DNA from: Nocardia arthritidis NBRC 100137
GTDB taxonomy: Bacteria > Actinomycetota > Actinomycetes > Mycobacteriales > Mycobacteriaceae
Reading direction: 5' to 3'
NCBI RefSeq assembly: GCF_001612765.1
Contig: NZ_BDBB01000059.1
Location: 1 to 38,860 of the forward strand
Length of the DNA stretch: 38,860 nucleotides
Part shown: positions 22,201-29,124 of the stretch, in pieces
Position numbering within the stretch: the stretch's first letter is position 1
How the letters are laid out: each line of letters opens with the position of its first letter
Notes under the pieces: generated by a model
Databases searched by the model: none
Seen by the model: only the letters and a program-made list of their open reading frames with translations
Told to the model about the DNA's origin: nothing
Made by a program: the position numbers and the translations under genes

Positions 22201-23225
22201 TGATGCAGACTCGCGTCGAGATGCGTCTGGGCGACCTGGCCGACACGACCTTCAATGTCCACCGCGCTGTGGTCGCGGCGATCCCCGCCAATCGGCCGGG
22301 CCGCTGCATCTCGATCGACGGCCTGCACATGCTGACGGCGTTGCCGCGCATCGACGGGGTGGGCGATGCAGAGACGGCCGCGGAGGGCCTCGCCGCCGCC
22401 AGCGCCGAGATCATCCAGCGGTACCCCGACAGGCGCGCGCCGCAGGTGAAACTGCTGCCACCGCAGGTGGGCATCGACGAGGTGCGCGCGGGATGGCCGG
22501 TGCCGCAGACACTCGCGCAGCGACTCGTCGTGCCCTTCGGTCTCCGGGAATCCGATTTGCGGCCGGCGACGATCGATTTCAGCGTGTCGACGCACTTCAT
22601 CGTGCTCGGCTCGACCGGATCGGGGAAGTCGACCGCATTGGCTGCTCTGCTGGCGTCCATTCAGCGTCAGTATGACCCCTCGCAGGCACGTGTGCTGCTG
22701 ATCGACTACCGGCGTAGGCATTTGGAAGCGGTGCCGCCGGAAATGCTCATCGGGCACGTGACCAACGAGCGTGACCTGCATGATGCGCTGCCGGCGCTGG
22801 TGGAGAAGATGCGCTCGCGGCGCCCACCGGAGAATGTGACCACGCGGCAGCTCGCGGAAAGGTCCTGGTGGAGCGGACCTGAGGTCTTCGTCGTGATCGA
22901 CGACTACCACATGATCGCGCAGCGCGGCGCGTTCAATCCGCTGGAGCCCCTGAAGGAGATCATTGTCGACGGTCGAGACACCGGCTTGCACGTCATCGCG
23001 GCACGCAACATCGCGCAAGCGGATACAGCGTTGTACGACAACGTGATCGGCCAGATGAAGAACCTCAATTCCTCCGGTCTGGTCATGGATGGCTCGAAGC
23101 TCGACGGCATACTGATCGGCGACGTGCGAGCCACCAAGCAGCCGCCTGGACGCGGAATCTACGTGGAGCCCATGAGTTCCCGTAGAGACCTCGTCCAGGT
23201 GGCCTGGGCACCCCAGCAGATGTGA
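19218..23225 (+). CDS. eccC: EccC, single-chain FtsK/SpoIIIE-type ATPase
   Basis: 1335 residues; the GTG at 19218 overlaps the eccB stop. Two Met-rich membrane segments lie at about 40-95 (MIMPVVMVAAMCGMMVMMF, then MNPMMLMFPAMMLVSMFGMM). Three FtsK-like domains follow: Walker A GATGSGKSE (about 481), GGTQSGKST (about 830) and GSTGSGKST (about 1130), with Walker B-type LLIILDEFAELL, VFLVIDGWDVG and VFVVIDDYHMIA. EccC recognises the C-terminal signal of substrates and powers export. In mycobacterial ESX-1 this protein is split into EccCa and EccCb; here it is one chain, as in ESX-3, -4 and -5. A gap with palindrome copy G follows. Confidence 0.96.
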   Translation: MTTTRRFVRPARTVRGPKAPAVTELRLQPPTELPRPVPASRLRMIMPVVMVAAMCGMMVMMFRGGGTMNPMMLMFPAMMLVSMFGMMGGALGGNSSGGAASLNEERKDYLRSLTDNRKTVHAAEAELHAFLRYTHPGPDEIARLIGGKRMWEVQVASPQFLRVRVGRGRIANQVRVIVPEAAPTSDLDPVGVVELTRFAKAYSTVGGMPVAINLLSAPQVGIDGDPQLVTGLIRAMIAEVAVLHGPDQVAVAAVLSDPDAPEWAWLKWLPHTQHPNETDAIGSSRMIYRTVAELRTKVLAGLNRGPFSANSQPTLDRTHYLLIVDVAGPASDRDISGIDGCTWLRLGASEQNLPRALRFSVTEDRSLNEVSPRGVRRVGVADSLSVAAMTSMARSLSPYRLSTVVEAVAAEQASGGTSWEEMVGVSDPGAIRVEQVWIRRRDEDRARLNIPFGHDPAGGVVYLDIKESAEEGMGPHGMCIGATGSGKSEFLRTLVLSAVATHSPDVLNLLLVDFKGGATFLGFDRLSHVTAVVTNMEEEADLVTRMEDVINGEMARRQRILRDAGNFASVADYERAREQGADLRPLPTLLIILDEFAELLEQYPNFSKLFVAIGRLGRSLRIHLLLASQKVPANRMGELEAHLSYRIALRTNQTSDSRDAIGTADAYHLPKKPGAGYLRVGSGDLQRFQAAYVGEKYSPPAQVLAASAQRARRPGGGYRPPQRFTAGHIADTRPAVVEPVVVQEATEAADGESITVMEAVLQQLARHGNPAHKMWLPPLVTPPTLERMIRAVPQGALQMPLALVDKPRQQRQDVWSVDMSGGGGHMAIVGGTQSGKSTALQSFILSAALTHTPEQVQFYCLDFSGGGLSSLANLPHVGSVAAARDGDRIRRTIALVTNLLESRQSLFAEFGIDTIRKFRTVRDGPGGAPWLDRDPYGDVFLVIDGWDVGFGTNGPYYDEYTPVMESLALQGLNYGIHLVASSSRWIAIRPAIKDLMQTRVEMRLGDLADTTFNVHRAVVAAIPANRPGRCISIDGLHMLTALPRIDGVGDAETAAEGLAAASAEIIQRYPDRRAPQVKLLPPQVGIDEVRAGWPVPQTLAQRLVVPFGLRESDLRPATIDFSVSTHFIVLGSTGSGKSTALAALLASIQRQYDPSQARVLLIDYRRRHLEAVPPEMLIGHVTNERDLHDALPALVEKMRSRRPPENVTTRQLAERSWWSGPEVFVVIDDYHMIAQRGAFNPLEPLKEIIVDGRDTGLHVIAARNIAQADTALYDNVIGQMKNLNSSGLVMDGSKLDGILIGDVRATKQPPGRGIYVEPMSSRRDLVQVAWAPQQM

Positions 23226-23236
23226 TTCCGGCGGGT

Positions 23237-23264
23237 CGTCCCAAGGTTGGGAATGAATTACGGT
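23237..23264 (+). promoter_or_regulatory. palindromic operator/promoter, copy G
   Basis: CGTCCC-aaggtt-GGGAAT (23237-23254) has an imperfect left arm. Four bases later comes TACGGT (TAnnnT), a plausible -10. Predicted transcription starts near 23271, 49 bases before an ATG with GGAG upstream (23320) and about 490 bases before the first Esx gene. Confidence 0.55.
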
Positions 23265-23319
23265 TTTCTTAGCAGCCGCTCGATCCGAGCTGGTAGTCAC
23301 GCTCGATTGGAGTCTCGCC

Positions 23320-23734
23320 ATGGCGCTCCCGGATGTTGGCAACATGCTGCCGGACGTGCAAGAGGCCGAGACCGCTCCCCGGTGGACACTCGGGTCGATC
23401 TCCGGCAGGGCTCTCGGTTCGCGGATGTCGTCGAAACGGTGGCCAGGCAGTGGAACCGCGCGGAATTCCGCTGAGCGACGTCGGAAGGCACTCGGATACT
23501 GCCACGCTGGTGTCGGCCGCTCGGTGCGATCGTCGAAGACGGGACGCCACCGCAGCGAGAGAGATCCATGCTTTCGCAGCGGTATTCGATCCCGAAGTAA
23601 CTCAGGAGGTGCCGGTACTGAAGAAGCTCTCCGCGAGCGGTGTGGTCGAGGACGTCGATGTCGCGAGTCGCGTATCGACGAGTCCGCTACACACGTTGTC
23701 AACGTCCTCGGCGAATCCGTCCGAGGCAAGGTAA
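23320..23734 (+). pseudogene. possible frameshifted gene between eccC and the Esx pair
   Basis: The ATG at 23320 has TTGGAGTCTCGCC upstream and begins MALPDVGNMLPDVQEAE. Coding-like sequence then seems to change frame. A second frame reads VDTRVDLRQGSRFADVVETV and stops at 23474 with very high third-position GC. A third frame carries on to a TAA at 23734 with IHAFAAVFDPEVTQEVPVLK. Joined, they would give a soluble protein of about 140 residues. All frames are partly open in this GC-rich DNA, so chance cannot be excluded. The promoter of copy G sits at the right distance for this gene rather than for the Esx genes. The family is unknown. Confidence 0.3.
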
Positions 23735-23758
23735 ACGCCCCATAGGATAGGAACAGAT

Positions 23759-24067
23759 ATGGCCATCGGCTACACCGGCAGCGAGGATGACATCAACACC
23801 GCCGCCAAGAAGTTCTTTACCCACGCAGACACCTTCAAGAACCATTTGGGCATTCTCGAAGGAATCAAGATGGAGTACGCGCCCGCGGTCCAGGGCGCGA
23901 CCGGAAATGCCATCCAGCAGGCGATGCAGGGAGCTCTCGACAAGGGCGGAAAGCTGCACTCGACCTTCATGGAGATCGTCGACGCACTGAATATCGCCGG
24001 ATCGACCTTCGGTAGCCAGGACCAGGAAAACGCGTCGCAGGTCAACAAATACAATCTCAACTTCTGA
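23759..24067 (+). CDS. Esx/WXG100-like secreted protein, first of pair
   Basis: 102 residues, the size of ESAT-6/CFP-10 proteins. Two helices are separated by a turn at V44-Q45-G46 (APAVQGATGNAIQQAM), so the Trp of the WXG motif is replaced by Val. The C-terminus (NASQVNKYNLNF) lacks the YxxxD/E signal and resembles the short Tyr-containing end of EsxG-type proteins. It stands just before a second Esx-like gene 43 bases away, the usual layout of heterodimer-forming Esx pairs. ATG at 23759 has AGGATAGGA upstream. Base composition is less GC-rich than that of neighbouring genes, as is common for esx genes. Substrate of the EccC-driven machine; heterodimer with the next protein is inferred. Confidence 0.85.
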   Translation: MAIGYTGSEDDINTAAKKFFTHADTFKNHLGILEGIKMEYAPAVQGATGNAIQQAMQGALDKGGKLHSTFMEIVDALNIAGSTFGSQDQENASQVNKYNLNF

Positions 24068-24110
24068 TGCCGGATCTGCAGAAGAAAGATATCGGGAAAG
24101 GTCTCCGAAA

Positions 24111-24416
24111 ATGGTTTTGAAGAACGATTACAATGCCGTTGAGGGCCTGGTGATCCGCACCAGTAAGGCGCTCGAGGACATGACCGTCAACAAGGAGGAG
24201 CGGAAAGCGGTGGCCGCTCTGCTCGAGCAATATTTCCAAGGTGACGCCGGTAGCGAAAACGGACGCCTGCAAAGGCGCATCGATGGCCTGATCACCCAGT
24301 ACAACGAGGCGCTGGAGAGTCTGAAGGCGGCCACAAAGGGCGTGTCCGGCATCGATGGCCAGTTCCGCGTGGTTGACCAGGGTCAAGCCATGAGGTTCTC
24401 GCAGATCGGGCTCTAG
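24111..24416 (+). CDS. Esx/WXG100-like secreted protein, second of pair
   Basis: 101 residues with the helix-turn-helix layout of WXG100 proteins. The turn is F42-Q43-G44 followed by DAG (EQYFQGDAGSENGRLQRR), so Phe stands in place of Trp. There is no YxxxD/E near the C-terminus; the nearest Tyr (QYNEALESL) has Leu at the expected acidic position. ATG at 24111 lies 43 bases after the first Esx-like gene, with GGGAAAGG upstream. It is probably the heterodimer partner of the preceding protein and co-exported with it. As neither partner has the classical signal, export may depend on another element, such as a PE/PPE or EspC-like partner. Confidence 0.85.
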   Translation: MVLKNDYNAVEGLVIRTSKALEDMTVNKEERKAVAALLEQYFQGDAGSENGRLQRRIDGLITQYNEALESLKAATKGVSGIDGQFRVVDQGQAMRFSQIGL

Positions 24417-24740
24417 CAACTCCGTGGTTCGAATCGCCCTTCCGGTCCCTGCCCGTTGCGCAGGTCGTACGAGCCGGGCCGGTGGGTCGATCGAACACCG
24501 TCTCGGCGTTCGGTCGGTGCCGAGCGCTCGAGAGCATACCGATCAACACCCCGCTGTCGCCCTCGACGAGTCCGTTCCCACGGACATCGTCGAGGGCGAT
24601 CGCGTATCGGGACGTCTTCTGCGATGGTTGAGGAGGCAAGTCCGCAAATCTTGTCACGTGACGTTCCGAGTGCTGTCGCAGAGGGGGTTTTTGCCGACGG
24701 CGCAGAGCTGTCGGGCGTGGCCAATGGGGTTCCGGCCACT
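24417..24740. other. gap after the Esx pair, possible gene remnant
   Basis: About 320 bases between the second Esx gene and palindrome copy H. Coding-like codon use appears in pieces (24520-24660 in one frame, 24625-24773 in another, the latter opening with ATG at 24625 and reading MVEEASPQILSRDVPSAVAE). No frame has a good start with a ribosome binding site. CAGAGGGGGTTTTTG near 24680-24694 is a T-run without a convincing stem. It may be a decayed gene or an untranslated region. Confidence 0.25.
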
Positions 24741-24768
24741 ATGCCCACTCGTGGGAATAGCTTAACGT
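24741..24768 (+). promoter_or_regulatory. palindromic operator/promoter, copy H (PE-PPE)
   Basis: ATGCCC-actcgt-GGGAAT (24741-24758) has one mismatch in the left arm and an extra inner A/T pair. Four bases later comes TAACGT (24763-24768), a good TAnnnT -10. Predicted transcription starts near 24776, 44 bases before the PE gene at 24820. Confidence 0.6.
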
Positions 24769-24819
24769 TCTGATTGCACCGCTCGATGCGAGCACGGCGC
24801 CCTTCGTTAGGAGCTCTCC

Positions 24820-25137
24820 ATGTACTTCAGTCTCACTCCAGGGCAACTTCCCGCTATCGCCGCGCAAATGAGCACAGGGACCACGGATCTAGCCGGGACG
24901 ATGGTTGCGTCCGCGGCGGGTAGTGTGCCGCTTCCGCCGGGCTGCGACGACGTGAGCAGGCGCATCACCCAGGCATTCTTCGGCTTCGCCACCAACCTCT
25001 TCGACAAGACGGCGCAGGGAGTGGGGCATCGCATCAACGCCGAGCCGCACCTGCCCGAGGTGGACGCCTGCTATTGCGCGGCGGATGCCGCTGGTGACAG
25101 CCAGATCTCCGCCAAACGTGTAGCGTTCGGCGAGTAG
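24820..25137 (+). CDS. PE-family protein
   Basis: 105 residues, almost all a PE-type helical hairpin (QLPAIAAQMSTGTTDLAGTM, turn with VPLPPGCDDVS, second helix QAFFGFATNLFDKTAQ). It carries the YxxxD export motif at Y85-D89. The literal Pro-Glu near the N-terminus that names mycobacterial PE proteins is absent, as in many non-mycobacterial members. The PPE gene lies 29 bases downstream; PE and PPE proteins form a heterodimer that EspG binds for export. TAGGAG stands upstream of the ATG. The length equals a bare PE domain without extension. Expression from copy H is likely. Confidence 0.82.
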   Translation: MYFSLTPGQLPAIAAQMSTGTTDLAGTMVASAAGSVPLPPGCDDVSRRITQAFFGFATNLFDKTAQGVGHRINAEPHLPEVDACYCAADAAGDSQISAKRVAFGE

Positions 25138-25166
25138 TCGGAGCCGGTCGAGCGAAGGCCGATGCC

Positions 25167-26540
25167 ATGGTCGATTACCTTGCGTTGCCACCGGAAGTGA
25201 ATATCGCCCGGCTGCTGTCCGGGCCCGGCGTATTCGCGTTGGACACCGCCGCGGCCGCCTACGCGGATTTGGCCGCGGCGCTGGCGGCCGCTGCGAGCGG
25301 GACGGACGGCTCGACCACCATGATGGGTGGGGCATGGCAAGGGCCGTCGTCCGATCGCGCGCAAGCGGCGTTTCGTCAGCACGCCGGCTGGTTGCACAGA
25401 CAGGCCGCGGTGGCGGCGGATGCCGCGAAGTCCGTAGCGGAGCTGGGAGCGATTTTCGGCAGCGCAGCGGAAGCCATGACCGGGGTAGAGGCGTGGCTCG
25501 CGGAGTGGTACGCGAAGCAAGCGGCCCTCGCCGCCGCCAGCACGACGCAACTGGCCCCGCTAACGCTCGCGGGGATGCTGTTGAGTGAACTCGAGTATTT
25601 GGCGATCACCGCGGCCGCGGCAGGGGTGATGGTCGGCTACGACGCCGCGGCCACCGCCGTACTCGCCGGGTTGCCGACGCCGGAAGTGCCCATGCCGATC
25701 GTCAACGGTGGTGGTCCGATCCCCGATGGAACGACGTACAACTTCGTTTCGCCGGAGATCAAGAATCCTTTGGACACCGACACCCATACGACGCAAACCG
25801 ACGTGGGGAACCATCAGACCGGTGATCCGGGGGGTGATCCGACCAAGACCAATCCTGATCCCACCGATCCCAAACCGACTGATCCCACGCAAACCACGGA
25901 TCCCACACAACCTGCGGACACCACGCAACCGGTGGACACCACCCAACCGACCGAGCAGTTGCCCGACATGGACAACCCATCGTCACTGTCGGATTCGCTC
26001 GGCAATTCCTCGATGGACGGCTCCGGCACCGGTTCGATGGACCAGCAGGGTTTGATCGGAACATCGCAGGACTCGACGACGCTGGCCGGGCTGTACGGCG
26101 GATCGGGCAGCATGGTCGCGCTGAGCATGACTCGCGGCGGGCTGAGTGCCCTGCCCGGCGCTGCGAGCGGATTCCGGATGCCGTCCAACTGGTCTCTCGG
26201 CCGCGGCACCGCGTTCGGTGCCTCGCCGAATCCGACCGGGGGCGGGCCGGGTTCGCGTCCGACCGCACCTCGCGGAGCGACCGCGCCGAAGGCACAGATG
26301 CGCCGGCGCAGGCGCGACGAGGACCGCGAGAAGTCGAAGGTGTTCGTGCCCGGCGAACCGCAAGATGTCCCTGTCCTCGAGCAACCCCCGGTCATCGGCG
26401 TCATCGAGTACGGCGACGCCGACCGTCGAGACGAACTCGAAGAGCTCGAAGAGTCGGACAACGAGCAGTTGCTCCTGGTCGGTGTCATCGGAAGCGACGT
26501 CGACGAGCCGGCGACCGTAGACCCGGAACCCGCGCGGTGA
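25167..26540 (+). CDS. PPE-family protein
   Basis: 457 residues. P8-P9-E10 in LALPPEVNIA gives the PPE motif. The WxG turn is W57-Q58-G59. The helical PPE domain runs to about 165 (ending near GVMVGYDAAATAVLAGLP). The tail is disordered: a Thr/Asp/Pro region (about 205-265) with repeated TDPT and DTTQP units, a Ser/Gly/Met region, then a basic patch (MRRRRRDEDREKSK, about 375) and an acidic end (ELEELEESDNEQ). It would pair with the PE protein and be handled by EspG, encoded next. Such tails are typical of substrates that work at the cell surface. ATG at 25167 is used; an ATG at 25160 is out of frame. Confidence 0.9.
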   Translation: MVDYLALPPEVNIARLLSGPGVFALDTAAAAYADLAAALAAAASGTDGSTTMMGGAWQGPSSDRAQAAFRQHAGWLHRQAAVAADAAKSVAELGAIFGSAAEAMTGVEAWLAEWYAKQAALAAASTTQLAPLTLAGMLLSELEYLAITAAAAGVMVGYDAAATAVLAGLPTPEVPMPIVNGGGPIPDGTTYNFVSPEIKNPLDTDTHTTQTDVGNHQTGDPGGDPTKTNPDPTDPKPTDPTQTTDPTQPADTTQPVDTTQPTEQLPDMDNPSSLSDSLGNSSMDGSGTGSMDQQGLIGTSQDSTTLAGLYGGSGSMVALSMTRGGLSALPGAASGFRMPSNWSLGRGTAFGASPNPTGGGPGSRPTAPRGATAPKAQMRRRRRDEDREKSKVFVPGEPQDVPVLEQPPVIGVIEYGDADRRDELEELEESDNEQLLLVGVIGSDVDEPATVDPEPAR

Positions 26541-26586
26541 GGTCCACCGTGGTCGAGTTCCAGTCCAAGGAGAGGAGGCTCGTCCC

Positions 26587-27417
26587 CTGGAAGCGGATCC
26601 GGTAGCGATCGATCTCAATGTCGATGCCGCTCTTCTGTTGAAAGAATTGGTCGGCATCGACTCGTATCCTCCGGTGCTGGCGCTGCTGCCGAATATCTAT
26701 CGGATCGAGGATCGAGAACGGGTGCACGCCGTCGTCGCGCAGGAACTCACCGAGGTGGGCATCATCGACGGTGACAGGGTGCACCCGGTGGTCGAGCATT
26801 GGCTGCGGTGCCTGTACCGGCCGGACATGGAACTGGTGGCCAGGATCCTGGCCACCGGAATGGACGGGGAACCGCAAGGAATGCTGCGGTTCTCGCTGGT
26901 GCGCAGTGGCGACACGCACGTGCTCGCCCTGCGCAGCGACGACAACGTGGTCATCCAGACGATGTATCAGGACGGTCAGAATCTGGACACGGTGACGGCC
27001 GCGCTGACCGCCGCGCTCGGTCCTGCGGAGGCATTGCGGTTCACGCCGATGACCACCACGGTCGAGCAGCTTCGCGAGGTACCGTCGGAACCGGACGAGC
27101 GACGACAGGCGTTGCTGGAGTTGGGCGCCCAGCCGCACACCGCGACGGTGCTCACCAGGGCGCTGGACGAGGTGGCGCGCCGGGCCGAGATCCTGGTGAT
27201 CGAGCACCGGGACGGCAGCCCGCCCGAGACCGATGTGTCGGTGACCGTGCTCGACACGCTGTCGGGGCGGCTGATCGTCACCCCGAGCAGGGCGATGGAT
27301 GGAGAGATATGGTCCACGTTCGCCCCCGGCGACGATGCGGCCTTGCGATCGGGCATCGGGGCGCTCATCGACCTGTTGCCCGGTCGAAGTTGGTTCGACA
27401 CAAGCAGACTGAACTGA
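26587..27417 (+). CDS. espG: EspG-like PE-PPE chaperone, CTG start
   Basis: 276 residues if translation starts at the CTG at 26587. That codon is preceded by GGAGAGGAGG with about 9 bases spacing, the best ribosome binding site in the area. The in-frame TTG at 26638 has none and would cut off the conserved opening VAIDLNVDAALLLKELVGID. No ATG or GTG is in frame upstream. The rest has the EspG pattern of strands and helices (SYPPVLALLPNI, RPDMELVARILATGMD, DTVTAALTAALG). EspG binds the tip of PPE proteins, keeps PE-PPE pairs soluble and delivers them to the machine with EccA. It follows the PPE gene, as in mycobacterial ESX clusters. Confidence 0.85.
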   Translation: MEADPVAIDLNVDAALLLKELVGIDSYPPVLALLPNIYRIEDRERVHAVVAQELTEVGIIDGDRVHPVVEHWLRCLYRPDMELVARILATGMDGEPQGMLRFSLVRSGDTHVLALRSDDNVVIQTMYQDGQNLDTVTAALTAALGPAEALRFTPMTTTVEQLREVPSEPDERRQALLELGAQPHTATVLTRALDEVARRAEILVIEHRDGSPPETDVSVTVLDTLSGRLIVTPSRAMDGEIWSTFAPGDDAALRSGIGALIDLLPGRSWFDTSRLN

Positions 27418-27451
27418 ACGTCGGACCGTGGTTGTGGAGAGGACGACGGAG

Positions 27452-29074
27452 ATGAACCGAGCACCGAGCATCAACGGTCATTCGGCCGAATCCGCGCGCG
27501 CTCGCGGCGGTTATGACGCGTACTTCGCACCGACGAACGAGCTGACCGACGCGGCCGTGGCCCCGGGCCCCGCCCCCGAGGCCCGACAGGACGCCGAGAA
27601 GTTCTCCCACGCCGACCCCGTGATCGGTACTCCGCGTGAGCCGCAGGCGTCCGCCGGGGAATCCGAACCCCGTCCCACGCAGCAGGCGGCGGTGACGCCG
27701 CCACCGAGTGCGAGCACGCCGCCGCGGCAGGCGAATGCGCAGATGGCGCAGCCGAGCACGCCGCCGCAGGCGAACGTGCCTCCGCCGCAGGCGAACGTGC
27801 CTCCGCCGCAGGCGAACGTGCCCCCGCCACAGCCGAGCGCGCCGCCGCCGCCCGCGAGCACGCCTCCGCCGGACTACTCCGTAGCGCCTCCTGCGGCACC
27901 GCAAGCGGCGCAGAATCATTCGGCACACGAGCAGTCCGCCGAGCAGTACCGCGCGGAGCAGGCGGCCGCCCGGGTGTCTCAGGCGATCGCGCGGACCAAT
28001 GCCGCATCCGCGAACGAGGAGTGGCAGTCCGGATCCGCGACGCCCTGGGTCCCCGAACGCGTCGACCACTCGGCGTACGAGCCGACCCCGCGGATCGAGG
28101 TGCTGCCCGCCGCGCTCAGCTCGATCGACCTGCTCGCCGACATCTCCGCCGCGAAGCGGGCGCAGCTGCGTTCCAGCTCCGGCATGCGCGGCGCGCTCAA
28201 CAAAGTCGGCTTCAATCTGGGGCTCTCGCCCGCCGAGCAGCGTGCCGAGGACCGCAAGGCGCGCATCCGGCGCCAGCTCACCACGACCTATCAGATCGCG
28301 GTGATCAGCGTGAAGGGCGGCGTCGGGCGCACCACCACCGCGGCGACGCTCGGCTCGACTTTCGCGGGCCTGCGCCCGGACCGGGTGGTCGCGATCGACG
28401 CCAACCCGGACTTCGGGGATCTGTCCACCCGCACCTGCAGGCATCCGTACGGCCTGACCCTGCGCGACCTGGCGCAGTCGCAGAACCTCGACGCGTTCTC
28501 CGCGGTGCAGTCGTTCACCTCGATCAATTCGTCGGACCTCGCCGTGATCGCTTCGCCGTGGTCCACCGAGGCCACCGAGGCGCTGTCGGGCCGCGAATAC
28601 AGCACCGCCGTGGAAACCCTGCGCAAGCACTTCAACCTGCTCGTGGTCGACTGCGGGACCGGCGTGCTGGATTCGGTGACGGCGACGGTGCTGCAGACCA
28701 GCGACGCCGTCGTGGTCGTCACCCCGGCCACCGTCGGCGGCGTGACCGGCGCGGTGGCCACCCTGAACTGGCTGAGTTCACATGGCTTGCAACACCTGAT
28801 CGCGAAGTCGATCGTCGGCATCGTGCATCACCAGCCGTTGAAGCCGACCGTCGACGTGGACGCGATCGAGAAGCTGTTCGAGACCGCGCAGCGCCCAACC
28901 TGCGTGCTGCCCTACGACGCGCATCTGGCCGAAGGCGGCGAGATCGACCTGCGGTTGTTGGAGAAGGAGACCGTGCTCGCGTTCGAAGAGCTGGCCGCCT
29001 GGCTGGCCGATGGATTCCCCGGATACCTCTCCAGCGGCGCCGACAACCACGGTGACCGTGGAGGGTGGCGATGA
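27452..29074 (+). CDS. espI: EspI-like MinD/ParA-type ATPase with Pro-rich head
   Basis: 540 residues; ATG at 27452 with GAGAGGACGACGGAG upstream. Residues 1-170 are a Pro/Ala-rich disordered head, including three perfect seven-residue repeats. Residues about 275-530 are a MinD-like P-loop ATPase with a deviant Walker A, KGGVGRTT (about 288), a switch region VVAIDANPDFGDLS and LLVVDCGTGVLDS (Walker B-like). Mycobacterial EspI (about 666 residues) has the same layout, lies directly before eccD in ESX-1 and lowers ESX-1 activity when ATP falls. Here it also precedes eccD directly. MinD-like ATPases occur in several ESX types, so EspI orthology is likely but not certain. Confidence 0.82.
   Translation: MNRAPSINGHSAESARARGGYDAYFAPTNELTDAAVAPGPAPEARQDAEKFSHADPVIGTPREPQASAGESEPRPTQQAAVTPPPSASTPPRQANAQMAQPSTPPQANVPPPQANVPPPQANVPPPQPSAPPPPASTPPPDYSVAPPAAPQAAQNHSAHEQSAEQYRAEQAAARVSQAIARTNAASANEEWQSGSATPWVPERVDHSAYEPTPRIEVLPAALSSIDLLADISAAKRAQLRSSSGMRGALNKVGFNLGLSPAEQRAEDRKARIRRQLTTTYQIAVISVKGGVGRTTTAATLGSTFAGLRPDRVVAIDANPDFGDLSTRTCRHPYGLTLRDLAQSQNLDAFSAVQSFTSINSSDLAVIASPWSTEATEALSGREYSTAVETLRKHFNLLVVDCGTGVLDSVTATVLQTSDAVVVVTPATVGGVTGAVATLNWLSSHGLQHLIAKSIVGIVHHQPLKPTVDVDAIEKLFETAQRPTCVLPYDAHLAEGGEIDLRLLEKETVLAFEELAAWLADGFPGYLSSGADNHGDRGGWR
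27761..27823 (+). repeat. three tandem 21-bp repeats in the EspI-like gene
   Basis: Three consecutive 21-base units (CCGCCGCAGGCGAACGTGCCT type) encode three copies of PPQANVP. The DNA copies are identical or nearly so, which suggests recent slippage. They lie in the disordered Pro-rich head. Confidence 0.85.
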
Positions 29075-29124
29075 GCGAGCCGAGCGTCAGCGAGGCGCAG
29101 GCAGTCAGCGAGGCGGAGAGATGA
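29071..29124 (+). other. mini-ORF bridging the EspI-like gene and eccD
   Basis: A 17-codon frame (MSEPSVSEAQAVSEAER) has GGAGGGTGGCG before its ATG. The ATG overlaps the TGA of the EspI-like gene, and its TGA overlaps the ATG of eccD. It contains a 12-base direct repeat, GTCAGCGAGGCG, at 29086-29097 and 29104-29115, exactly 18 bases apart. It resembles the MSE mini-ORF at 4435 and may be a coupling peptide or a small in-frame insertion. Confidence 0.35.

Noticed and set aside
17589..24768. GGGAAT as the -35 element of a SigH/SigR-type promoter
   Set aside because: The GTT expected 16-19 bases downstream is missing at 17589, 23249 and 24753, while the inverted left arm and the fixed 4-bp distance to a TAnnnT/GACAAT hexamer are kept.
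27761..27823. Direct repeats as a CRISPR-like or non-coding minisatellite
   Set aside because: The units are in frame and encode PPQANVP in a Pro-rich linker, with no spacers.
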